A DNA stretch of 64,000 nucleotides from Pseudoalteromonas phenolica. Its GTDB lineage: Bacteria; Pseudomonadota; Gammaproteobacteria; Enterobacterales; Alteromonadaceae. The position numbers were made by a program, and so were the translations under genes. This document shows positions 16,558-25,303 of this stretch, one piece after another (the first letter of the stretch is position 1; each line of letters begins with the position of its first letter). Below the pieces are notes generated by a model. The model had not been told where the DNA came from and did no database searches. It saw nothing but the letters and a program-made list of their open reading frames with translations. The stretch is taken from NCBI RefSeq assembly GCF_005876835.1, contig NZ_PPSW01000014.1, positions 62,001 through 126,000 of the forward strand, written 5' to 3'.

Positions 16558-16663
16558 CTATAATCGTGGGATAATTGCACTACCAAGCTAATCTAACTTT
16601 GCTTGGTAGCCGCCCACGCGCGCATTCGTTACAATAGCGCTGATTTTGTAACGAGAACTCACC

Positions 16664-17338
16664 ATGCTAAAACCTTCGCCGCCACTCACCATTAATGAAC
16701 TCATGAAACGCGTTGAAAAAATTGCAGGACTGACGCTTGGTGAAATTGCAACTGAGTTTAACTTTAAAACACCAGAGCATTTATTACGTGAAAAGGGCTG
16801 GCAGGGCCAATTACTAGAATATGTGCTAGGTGCGACTGCTGGCTCTAAACCCGTCCCCGACTTTGAGCATTTGGGTATTGAACTTAAAACCATTCCTATT
16901 GGTTTTAATGGTAAACCGTTAGAAACAACCTATGTGTCAGTTGTGCCGTTAACTAATCTTACAGGCATAACTTGGCAATCGAGTACCGTAAAGAAAAAGC
17001 TCACCCATGTTTTATGGCTGCCCATTTTAGCTGAAAAAAACATTCAACCCATAAATAGAACCATAGGCTCAGGGTTTTTATGGCAACCCAGCGAAATACA
17101 AGAGCATCAATTACAAAGAGACTGGGAAGAGCAAATGGAGCTGATTGCACTTGGCCGAATAAATGAAATATCTGGCCATTTAGGTGAGGTGATGCAAATT
17201 AGACCAAAAGCCGCGAACAGCAAAGCGTTGACTGATGTCATTGGGCCAAACGGTACAATGACGCAAACCTTGCCGCGCGGTTATTATTTGAAAATTCCGT
17301 TTACTACACAGATCCTAGCGGATCAATTTGGTCTTTAA
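16664..17338 (+). CDS. mutH: DNA mismatch repair endonuclease MutH
   Basis: MutH nicks the unmethylated strand at hemimethylated GATC sites after MutS/MutL activation, so this organism should use Dam-directed mismatch repair. The 224-residue sequence has the catalytic D-E-K triad in DFEHLGIELKTIP (near residues 65-75), the following FNGKPLETTYVS and HVLWLP, and the family C-terminus. The length is normal. It is convergent with glk, with only 6 bases between stop codons and no terminator visible. In E. coli mutH lies close to rppH; here the mes/TSUP block separates them. Confidence 0.95.
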   Translation: MLKPSPPLTINELMKRVEKIAGLTLGEIATEFNFKTPEHLLREKGWQGQLLEYVLGATAGSKPVPDFEHLGIELKTIPIGFNGKPLETTYVSVVPLTNLTGITWQSSTVKKKLTHVLWLPILAEKNIQPINRTIGSGFLWQPSEIQEHQLQRDWEEQMELIALGRINEISGHLGEVMQIRPKAANSKALTDVIGPNGTMTQTLPRGYYLKIPFTTQILADQFGL

Positions 17339-17344
17339 GCTCAG

Positions 17345-18352
17345 CTAGTTTATTTCCTGATTTAAGAATACAGCTGCACCTAACAAACCCGGTTGTGGCT
17401 CTGTGATCACAAATACAGGCGTCTGCTCTGCAATATGAGAAAGGCGCCCTTTTGCAATAAAACGCTCGCCAAAGTCACCTTGTTTTAAAAACTCGATGAA
17501 CCTAGGCACAATACCACCCGCGATATAAACCCCACCAAAGCTACTGTTGAGTAATGCTAGATTGCCTGCAAAGCTGCCTAGCACTTTACAAAATTGTTGA
17601 AGTGCCAAACGACATAAACCACAATTTACTGTAATAGCATTATGCGAAATCTCAGCCGCGCTCAAACTGGTTTTGTTTACCGCGGCATGACTCCCCTCTA
17701 TAGTGTTTTGGTAATCTACAATCGCACTATAGATCTGCTCTAACCCATAGCCAGACAATAGTTGCTCATAAGAGATCCGTGGTTTTCTGCTATCGAGGTA
17801 GTTGAAAATGATCAAGTCCAGCTCATCTACCGGCGCAAAATCAATATGCCCGCCTTCTGAGTTAATACAATGCCAGAAATGATTGCCTTGCATTGTGACA
17901 GGTGTAAGGGTAGCTACCCCAAGCCCAGTACCTGGCCCACAAATCGAAATGGTGCTATTAGCTCTGCCCTGCTGTGGCCCTCGAATATGACACTTTTGCT
18001 CATCATTTAAAAAAGGTACTGACATCGCGATGGCTTTGTAGTCATTAATTAAATACAAGCTTTGTAAGCCCAACTCTGCCTTAAGCGCAGTTTGCGAAAA
18101 CGCCCATGGCAAGTTTGTCATTGAGATCCAATCTTCATCAGTCGGACAGGCAATCGCAAGACAAGCATGTAAAGCCTTAACTGCGATTTCTTGTTCAGCA
18201 ATATACAACTTAAGCACATCAGACAGTTCAGCAAAGTCAGCACATTTATACGTGCTGACATGCGTTAACTGATTGTCTTTCGTTGCTTGCGCAATGCGGA
18301 TATTGGTACCACCAATATCCGCTACTAGTCTAATTTCAGTTACATTATCCAT
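17345..18352 (-). CDS. glk: Glucokinase
   Basis: Phosphorylates glucose with ATP in the cytoplasm. The ATP-binding ADIGGTNIRIA is at the N-terminus, followed by LINDYKAIAMSVP, CGPGTGLGVATL and INSEGGHIDFAP, all typical of the E. coli-type Glk family; about 335 residues. The ATG at 18352 has GAG six bases upstream; a GTG two codons earlier overlaps the GH3 stop by 4 bp. It is the last gene of the laminarin locus and would trap the glucose released by the GH3 enzyme and imported by the MFS permease. Confidence 0.93.
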   Translation of the reverse strand: MDNVTEIRLVADIGGTNIRIAQATKDNQLTHVSTYKCADFAELSDVLKLYIAEQEIAVKALHACLAIACPTDEDWISMTNLPWAFSQTALKAELGLQSLYLINDYKAIAMSVPFLNDEQKCHIRGPQQGRANSTISICGPGTGLGVATLTPVTMQGNHFWHCINSEGGHIDFAPVDELDLIIFNYLDSRKPRISYEQLLSGYGLEQIYSAIVDYQNTIEGSHAAVNKTSLSAAEISHNAITVNCGLCRLALQQFCKVLGSFAGNLALLNSSFGGVYIAGGIVPRFIEFLKQGDFGERFIAKGRLSHIAEQTPVFVITEPQPGLLGAAVFLNQEIN

Positions 18353-18354
18353 AA

Positions 18355-20901
18355 TCACTCACACTGAATGCTTGCGGACTTACCTTGCTCAGGCGCAAAG
18401 TGAATGTCACTGATAGATAGATTAGCCTTTCCGCTGGTAGAAATTGCAAATGGCATGATCACTTGGCTATATTTCAAACCTTGTTTAGCAAAGCAATTTA
18501 AATCAATTGATAAGTCCTGCCATTGCGTGTCTGGTAGTCTATTTAACTGTTCAGTAATATCTACCTGCGCTCTACAACTACCCGGCTTATCGCCTTCACT
18601 TTCACAATGACTCGAAATAATCACAGACTGCTCTGCAAGGCCATCGCGCATGAGCTCAATCACTAATGCGGCATTACTGGCTTGCATCATAGATAAGTCT
18701 TCTCTAAACCAGCTTTTGCTAACAAACTCCATCCCCGCATTTTCAAGGCCAGTCCAAAACAGTTTGAATGCGTCTTCTTGGATATGTTTATCTATGGTGC
18801 GGTACTCAAGGCCTTTTAGAGCGATGCTGCTCGACATCACAGCTTGATTATTTGCCCCTGAGAACAAACGCATTTGCCAAGGCGCGAATGCCTTCCCTTT
18901 GAATACATAGCTGTTTGCATCCGCACCGTTATCAAGTTCAACTTTTTCACTCAAGCTATTTGATAACATAGACTTATCACCGTACTGCAAGCCAAAGCCA
19001 TAAGGCAGTAATGGTGCATAATCGGCGTCAAATCGATTTACCGGCTTACTTGGGTGACTAGGCCAAGAGAATGACAGCTTACCTTTAAAGTCATTTTGTA
19101 CCATACCCGCTTTATCTTTGAGCAGCACATCTGCAACCGCATCGCCTTCAGAACCTGGTAACCAAGCAGCGACAAAGGCATCACTGGCATTTAGCTCTGG
19201 ATTAACCCAAAGTGGGCGGCCACTGATAAACACTGAAATCACCGGGATACCTTGCGCTTTTAACTTTTGCAGTAAGGCTAAATCACGTTTATCACCTTGT
19301 TGATATACTAAATTTTCTTTATCACCATGGCCTTCCGCGTATGGCTCTTCGCCAAATACCACAATGGCAACATCTGGTTTATTCTCAAAACTGCCATCTT
19401 CACTCAGCGTAACCTTACCACCAGCCGCTTTAATTTGTTCGGCAAGACCGTCGTAGATTGAAGAACCACCAGGAAAGTCGGCATTCTCATTGTTGGTACC
19501 TTGCCAAGTAATTGTCCAACCACCCGATTGCTTACCAATATTGTTCGCCGCATCGCCCGCAATCAGAATATTCTGCTTAGGTGAAAGTGGCAGCAAACTA
19601 TCGTTATTTTTGAGTAATACCAAAGATTCTCGTACCGCTTGCTTTGCAACTTCACGGTGCTCAGCATGACCGATCAACTCAGTTTTATTAGCATATGGAC
19701 GATTTGCAGGGCTTGCTTTGTCGAATAAGCCTGCACGGAATTTCACACGTAAAATACGCGTTACTGCATCGTCAATACGTGACATTGGAATAACTCCAGC
19801 ATGCACTTGCTTGATGGTATTTTCCATCAAGGGTTTCCATGCATCCGTTGGTACCATGTACACATCAAGACCTGCATTCACCGCTTGCGGACAGTCATGG
19901 TTACTACACCCTTTGATTTGACCATGACCGTTCCAGTCACCTACCACGAAACCATCAAAACCCATTTTGTCTTTTAAAACATCGGTGAGCAGGTATTTAT
20001 TACCATGAATTTTCTCACCATTCCAGCTATTGAAAGACGCCATCACAGACTGAGCGCCCGCAGTTAAACCGCCCACATAACCTTGCGAATGAATATTGAA
20101 TAAGTCTAATTCTGAGTCAATGTTATTACCTTGGTCGTCACCTTTTACCGTGCCGCCGTCGCCCACAAAGTGCTTAACCGTGCTGATAACGCGATCGTCT
20201 CCTAAGAAGTTATCGCCTTGCGTACCCTGTAACCCGTGAACAATTGCAGCAGCATATTCTTTCACTATTTCAGGGTCTTCAGAGTAACCTTCGTAAGTTC
20301 GACCCCATCTATCATCGCGAACCGTAGCGACGGTTGGCGCAAATACCCAATCGATACCGGTTGCCATCACTTCTTTAGCGGTTACTTCAGCAATTTTCAC
20401 AATCAAGTCTGGGTTATTTGCTGCGCCTAAACCGATATTGTGCGGGAACAGCGTCGCGCCAATCACATTGTTGTGACCATGTACCGCATCGGTACCCCAC
20501 ATAGTTGGAATATTGATGCCGTCTAATGAATCATCAACCGACGCTTGATACATGGCCTCAGCTAAATCAACCCAATCTTTCACACTGGAATGTTTATTGT
20601 TATTTGGAAATGCACCACCGCCATTGAGGTATGAGCCAAAGCCATAGCGGCGCATATCTTCAACTGTGATATCGCGGATCTCAGGTTGGATCATTTGCGC
20701 TATTTTTTGCTCTAGCGTCATTTTTGCCAACAGTTCAGCGACTTTACGCTCAATCTCAGGGTCTTTTTTAACTTCAGAGTTAATCGTCGGCCAAATATCT
20801 AAGCCTGATTTTTCTACTTGAACATTGTCGTTCTGTTTTGCACACGATGCCAACAAACCTGTGACCATCACTGCAACTAATGATTTCTTTAAACGCTTCA
20901 T
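18355..20901 (-). CDS. GH3 beta-glucosidase, lipoprotein
   Basis: An 848-residue exo-acting glycoside hydrolase of family 3. The lipobox GLLASC gives a lipid-anchored Cys 20. The N-terminal barrel has WGTDAVHGHNNV, WVFAPTVATVRDDRWGRTYEG and the nucleophile Asp in FVVGDWNGHG near residue 321; the second domain follows (LVLLKNNDSLLPL, GDKENLVYQQG). The last 200 residues are an extra beta-rich domain like that of marine ExoP-type exo-1,3/1,4-beta-glucanases. It would cut oligosaccharides made by the GH16 enzyme to glucose. It is 4 bp after the MFS gene, and its stop overlaps the region of the glk start. Confidence 0.92.
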   Translation of the reverse strand: MKRLKKSLVAVMVTGLLASCAKQNDNVQVEKSGLDIWPTINSEVKKDPEIERKVAELLAKMTLEQKIAQMIQPEIRDITVEDMRRYGFGSYLNGGGAFPNNNKHSSVKDWVDLAEAMYQASVDDSLDGINIPTMWGTDAVHGHNNVIGATLFPHNIGLGAANNPDLIVKIAEVTAKEVMATGIDWVFAPTVATVRDDRWGRTYEGYSEDPEIVKEYAAAIVHGLQGTQGDNFLGDDRVISTVKHFVGDGGTVKGDDQGNNIDSELDLFNIHSQGYVGGLTAGAQSVMASFNSWNGEKIHGNKYLLTDVLKDKMGFDGFVVGDWNGHGQIKGCSNHDCPQAVNAGLDVYMVPTDAWKPLMENTIKQVHAGVIPMSRIDDAVTRILRVKFRAGLFDKASPANRPYANKTELIGHAEHREVAKQAVRESLVLLKNNDSLLPLSPKQNILIAGDAANNIGKQSGGWTITWQGTNNENADFPGGSSIYDGLAEQIKAAGGKVTLSEDGSFENKPDVAIVVFGEEPYAEGHGDKENLVYQQGDKRDLALLQKLKAQGIPVISVFISGRPLWVNPELNASDAFVAAWLPGSEGDAVADVLLKDKAGMVQNDFKGKLSFSWPSHPSKPVNRFDADYAPLLPYGFGLQYGDKSMLSNSLSEKVELDNGADANSYVFKGKAFAPWQMRLFSGANNQAVMSSSIALKGLEYRTIDKHIQEDAFKLFWTGLENAGMEFVSKSWFREDLSMMQASNAALVIELMRDGLAEQSVIISSHCESEGDKPGSCRAQVDITEQLNRLPDTQWQDLSIDLNCFAKQGLKYSQVIMPFAISTSGKANLSISDIHFAPEQGKSASIQCE

Positions 20902-20905
20902 TTTA

Positions 20906-22153
20906 TTACCTCTCAGAAGAGCTATTTACAGGTTGGTGGCCTTTTAAGCCGAAGTAGCCAATGAACACATAACACAGTGCTGGCAGTAAGAAAGACAGTT
21001 GCACGCCGACCACATCGGCAAGCATGCCTTGGAATAATGGCACGATCGCGCCGCCAACAATGGCAAGACAAAGTAAGCCTGCGCCATGACTCGCAGCATC
21101 GCCTAATTTATTGATTGCTAAACTGAAGATGGTTGGGAACATAATTGAATTGAATAAGCCAACAGCCAAAATTGACCACTTCGCCACAGCGCCCTCTGAC
21201 ATCACTGCAACCACAAGCAAGACAATGGCCATCACTGCATTGAATGCCAGTACTTTGCCCGCTGCTATTTTTTGCATCACCACAGCACCGATAAAGCGGC
21301 CGATCATGGCACCGCCCCAGTAATAGGCGATTAACTTTGCGGCTTGTGCTTCATTCAAACCAGCAATATTTGGGTCGTGTAAAAAGTTCACTAAAAAACT
21401 ACCGATAGCGACTTCCGCACCTACATATAAAAAGATGCCAATCGCACCGAGTTTAAGGTGCGTATATTTCAGTGCGGTTTTAATTGACGGGGTTGATTGT
21501 TCACTTTTACCCAGCTCTGGCAGCTTAATAAAGGCAAATACTACAGCTAAAGCCAATAGCGTCAGCGCTAAAAATAAATAAGGCTCTTGTACCGCCGTCG
21601 CATCAGTTTGCGCAGCTGCATTTGTCTCTGAGAATATCAGCCAAGCACCAAAAAATGGTGCGACTGTTGTGCCTAACGAGTTAAATGCTTGCGTCATAGT
21701 CAAACGCGAAGAAGCGGTTTTTGCAGGCCCAAGTGCGCTCACAAATGGGTTCGCTGACACTTGCAAGACCGTGATACCTGCAGCCAGTACAAATAGCGCC
21801 CCTAAGAATAAGGCGTACATGCCAAAAGCCGCGGCAGGATAAAATAAAAAGCACCCAAGACTGGCTATTGCAAGGCCCGTGATTATGCCCTTTTTAAAGC
21901 CAATTTTACTCACTAAAGTGCCAGCAGGGATCGACACGATAAAATAAGCGCCAAAGAAGCAAAATTGCACTAGCATGGCTTGAGTGTAAGTGAGGGAGAA
22001 AGCATTTTTTAAATAAGGGATTAGAATGTCGTTAAGACACGTAATGAACCCCCACATAAAAAACAAAGTGGTTAAGGTGATCAACGCAAAAGTATTATTC
22101 TGCGGATGTTCAACCTGATTATTTGTATCAAAAGTACCTATAGAGCTTGCCAT
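20906..22153 (-). CDS. MFS sugar permease (FucP/GluP-like)
   Basis: A twelve-helix major facilitator of about 415 residues, of the fucose/glucose-galactose H+ or Na+ symporter group. Typical features are [19 protein letters not shown] in the first helix, [13 protein letters not shown] and [15 protein letters not shown]. Members take monosaccharides into the cytoplasm; glucose is the likely substrate because GH3 and glk follow directly. I chose the ATG at 22153, with TGGA eight bases upstream; an ATG at 22159 and a TTG at 22174 are also in frame. Confidence 0.88.
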   Translation of the reverse strand: MASSIGTFDTNNQVEHPQNNTFALITLTTLFFMWGFITCLNDILIPYLKNAFSLTYTQAMLVQFCFFGAYFIVSIPAGTLVSKIGFKKGIITGLAIASLGCFLFYPAAAFGMYALFLGALFVLAAGITVLQVSANPFVSALGPAKTASSRLTMTQAFNSLGTTVAPFFGAWLIFSETNAAAQTDATAVQEPYLFLALTLLALAVVFAFIKLPELGKSEQSTPSIKTALKYTHLKLGAIGIFLYVGAEVAIGSFLVNFLHDPNIAGLNEAQAAKLIAYYWGGAMIGRFIGAVVMQKIAAGKVLAFNAVMAIVLLVVAVMSEGAVAKWSILAVGLFNSIMFPTIFSLAINKLGDAASHGAGLLCLAIVGGAIVPLFQGMLADVVGVQLSFLLPALCYVFIGYFGLKGHQPVNSSSER

Positions 22154-22232
22154 AGTCATATTCCAGCATGCCAAACCCAGAGCGCTCGCATATAGAGGTT
22201 GCTAGCAGCTGAGTTTTAATTAATCTTGAATG

Positions 22233-22256
22233 GCTTACCTCAAAAGAGAGGTAAGC
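22233..22256 (-). other. Intercistronic hairpin between TonB receptor and MFS genes
   Basis: A perfect 9-bp stem, GCTTACCTC with GAGGTAAGC, and a 6-base loop lie in the 125-bp gap, with no U-run on the minus strand. It probably limits read-through or protects the upstream mRNA. Confidence 0.5.
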
Positions 22257-22278
22257 ACTTGTTATGAGTTATATTGAA

Positions 22279-25236
22279 TTAATTGAACGAATAACGAACA
22301 CCTACCGCATAACGAGGGCCATATTCTCTTGCAAATAAGAACTGACGCTCGTAACGGCCATAGCCTTGCTCTGTTTCGTTATTCAAGTTGATGCCTTCAA
22401 AGAACACGGTTACTTGGTCGTTCAGATCATAGTTCACACTCATATCCCACTGTCCAAATGCCTTAGCAAATTGTGGTGGGTTATCTGAAGAGCCCTGATC
22501 TTGACCAACACCAATCAAGTATTCATCACGCCATGCGTAAGTTAACTTGATTGATAGCCCGTCTTTTTCATAGAAAGCTTGGAAGTTTGCTGAATCGCTC
22601 AAACCCGTTAATGGGGTTTGCTGGTCTAAACTGTTTACATCGAATTCAACATCACCGTTTACGAAAGTCGCATTCACGCCTACGCCAAAACCTGTCTCAC
22701 CTATTAGGTGCTGAACAGCAACTTCAATACCATCTACTGACTTAGTATCTGGCGCATTAAATGGACGAGTGATGTCCCATACCATCAAAGGATCATCCGC
22801 GTTTGGTGTGATATAGCCTTGCTCGTTTAATGTTGAACCATTCGCTTGCATTTGAGCAAAAATAGCATCATTGGTAGCTTGCTCTCCTCGACCTTCAATA
22901 TCAGCAACTGCTTGGTTCCAACGAGGGCCTTTGTAAATGTCATTAAAGCCTTCAATCGTAGTGGACACAATTTGGCTACCAATGAAGTTTTTAACCGATT
23001 TATCAAAATAACCAATCGCCGCGTAGCTGCCTTCTGCGTAATAGTACTCTAAGCTTAAGTCAAAATTTGTAGACTCAAATGGTAACAAGTTAGTGTTACC
23101 TTCACTCGCGTTGCGCGAGCCAATTTTTGGACTACCTGATAGGCTACGACCGCCTGCTAAATCGCCTAAAGGCGCACGCGAAATGGTTTTACCCCAAGAA
23201 ACACGTGACACTAAGTCGTCGGTTAACTCAACTTTAATATCAAGCATAGGTAAAAACACATCATGTTCACCTGTTAGTGTTAGCGTGTTGTTTTCACCAG
23301 GAAGGTATTGAGTATGCCATTCACTTCCGCCTTTCCACCAAACTGAAGTTGGAACAGGTTGGAATACATTACTGGTTACATCTGTTTCTTCGTAACGCAC
23401 ACCAGCATTTAACTGAACAGGAAAATCTGCAACTTCAAACTCCCAGAAACTTGATAAATAAATACTGGTGGTTTCTTCTGTTACCGAGCTCTTAGAGAAA
23501 GTGCCCATATCGTGATAGGCCGTTGTTGCAAAATAATCGTCACCACCTAACAACTCATTGGTTAAAAACGCTTCTGAGCGTGCTACAACTTCATCAAAGT
23601 CAAAAGTGTAATAATAATGAGGATTTAAATCACTGCCACCGCCTGCAAAGGCATCTAAGAAATCGCTAGTATCATGTTTGGTAAACATGCCATCTGGGAA
23701 CATTTCAGGCCATGATGGGTTAAATAAGAAGCCACCAATTAGTCCACTCCAAGCATTAGAGCCACCCATCTCTTGCTCAGTTCGCGCAGCACCAAATTTA
23801 ATGTTTACAAGACCAATATCGTCGTAATAAACATCCCAGATACCATCTAATTGAATTTGATCAACGGTTGCTTTACCCGGAGAATGAATAAACTGACTAA
23901 AATGAGAGTCCATTTCGCTGGCTAGCAGTTCGTTGGTGCCATTTTTCCAAAGGATATTTGCATGAGGTACTTCACCGGTGCGGTAGTCATACATTTTAGT
24001 AATCAGCTGGTCTGATCCTAAAACCAATGAACCATGACTACCTAAGCCTTCATCTGCTCCATTATCTGTCTCACTTTGAGAGTCATGGTAGTCTAATACT
24101 AGCTTTAAAGAGTCTGTAACTTGCCAGTCGAAGTTGAAGCCTAAAGAGCGCTCTTCGACTTCTGTCGTTGCTCGAGAGGCTGTAAACGAACCATCATTAC
24201 CACTGATATCAGCGTAAACAACCGTGCCATTTTCATCTAGCTCATACGCATTGATATTACCACCATAGTCGTTCCACATACCCCAACCGATAGAGTTCAT
24301 TCCAGTCACAGCTTTGGTACCCACATAGTCTAATGTGAAGACCATATTATCGACAGGTGCATATTGAAAGACCACATGGCCGTTAGTTCTTTCACGCTGG
24401 TAATCGTTGATACCGTAGTTCATATCTCGAGGAAAAAAGTGGTCACCTACTCTATTGCCTTCATCATCTAACGGGCGCGGATCGACAACTTTATCTGCGT
24501 CTAAGTTACTGGGTAAATCGACATTTGCTTGCCAACCTTGAATATTAGCCCCTTGCTGTTGGAAATCACGGCGATGATGGTTAAACGAAATGGCAAAGCC
24601 CACGGTATCATCTAAATAAGCGTTTGAGTATAGGGCTGAGAATTCAGGTGTAACGTCTTCTCCCGCTTCATTTGATGAATCATGTATCGCTTTAGCCGAC
24701 ACAGAAAACTTCTCTGTGGCGCTGCTAAGTGGTTTTGCAGTGACAATGTTGACCGTTGCACCCAAACCACCTGTTGGGTTGTCAGCTCGCGCTGTTTTAT
24801 AGACTTCTAATGCAGACACACCGCTTGAAGATAAATTTTCAAAGCTATAAGAGCGAGAATTACCCGTTCCTGGCATTTGACGACCATTTAAAGTCACCAG
24901 GTTAAAGTCAGGACCGAAACCACGCACTGTGATTTGGCTACCTTCACCATTACTTCGGCTAACTGCAACACCCGTAATACGTTGTAGTGACTCAGCTAAG
25001 TTAGTATCTGGAAACTTACCCATTTCTTCAGCTGAAATAGCATCAACAACACCCGACATATCACGCTTTACATTCATCGAACGGATCAAACTGCCTTTGA
25101 TACCTCGTACTTCAATGACTTCTACGTCTTTCTCTTTATCTGTTTCGTTCGCAAACACATTGGCTGTAAAGCCTGTGCTTAATGCCGCACATACATAAAG
25201 TGCGATTTTTGATTGTTGGAATTTGAATGTGTTCAT
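22279..25236 (-). CDS. TonB-dependent receptor, likely for laminarin oligosaccharides
   Basis: A 985-residue outer-membrane receptor of the Xanthomonas/Caulobacter-type TonB group. After the signal peptide, EVIEVRGIKGSLIRSMNVKRD and the plug (LQRITGVAVSRSNGEGSQ, TVRGFGPDFNLVTLNGRQMPG) lead into a long 22-strand barrel ending YAVGVRYSFN, with a terminal aromatic-rich strand. ATG at 25236 has AGGG seven bases upstream; an in-frame ATG 14 codons earlier lacks a signal-peptide start. It sits 67 bp after the GH16 gene and would import the oligosaccharides made by it. The substrate is inferred from neighbours; there is no SusD partner, as usual in Proteobacteria. Confidence 0.9.
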   Translation of the reverse strand: MNTFKFQQSKIALYVCAALSTGFTANVFANETDKEKDVEVIEVRGIKGSLIRSMNVKRDMSGVVDAISAEEMGKFPDTNLAESLQRITGVAVSRSNGEGSQITVRGFGPDFNLVTLNGRQMPGTGNSRSYSFENLSSSGVSALEVYKTARADNPTGGLGATVNIVTAKPLSSATEKFSVSAKAIHDSSNEAGEDVTPEFSALYSNAYLDDTVGFAISFNHHRRDFQQQGANIQGWQANVDLPSNLDADKVVDPRPLDDEGNRVGDHFFPRDMNYGINDYQRERTNGHVVFQYAPVDNMVFTLDYVGTKAVTGMNSIGWGMWNDYGGNINAYELDENGTVVYADISGNDGSFTASRATTEVEERSLGFNFDWQVTDSLKLVLDYHDSQSETDNGADEGLGSHGSLVLGSDQLITKMYDYRTGEVPHANILWKNGTNELLASEMDSHFSQFIHSPGKATVDQIQLDGIWDVYYDDIGLVNIKFGAARTEQEMGGSNAWSGLIGGFLFNPSWPEMFPDGMFTKHDTSDFLDAFAGGGSDLNPHYYYTFDFDEVVARSEAFLTNELLGGDDYFATTAYHDMGTFSKSSVTEETTSIYLSSFWEFEVADFPVQLNAGVRYEETDVTSNVFQPVPTSVWWKGGSEWHTQYLPGENNTLTLTGEHDVFLPMLDIKVELTDDLVSRVSWGKTISRAPLGDLAGGRSLSGSPKIGSRNASEGNTNLLPFESTNFDLSLEYYYAEGSYAAIGYFDKSVKNFIGSQIVSTTIEGFNDIYKGPRWNQAVADIEGRGEQATNDAIFAQMQANGSTLNEQGYITPNADDPLMVWDITRPFNAPDTKSVDGIEVAVQHLIGETGFGVGVNATFVNGDVEFDVNSLDQQTPLTGLSDSANFQAFYEKDGLSIKLTYAWRDEYLIGVGQDQGSSDNPPQFAKAFGQWDMSVNYDLNDQVTVFFEGINLNNETEQGYGRYERQFLFAREYGPRYAVGVRYSFN

Positions 25237-25266
25237 AATTACCCTACTAAAATCTTGCTCAGTGAG

Positions 25267-25286
25267 GAGCGTGAACAAGCACGCTC
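25267..25286 (-). other. Intercistronic hairpin between GH16 and TonB receptor genes
   Basis: A 7-bp stem, GAGCGTG with CACGCTC, and a 6-base loop fill much of the 67-bp gap. There is no U-run, so an mRNA-stability or attenuation role is more likely than full termination. Confidence 0.45.
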
Positions 25287-25303
25287 GACCTTATCGGTTA
25301 GTG

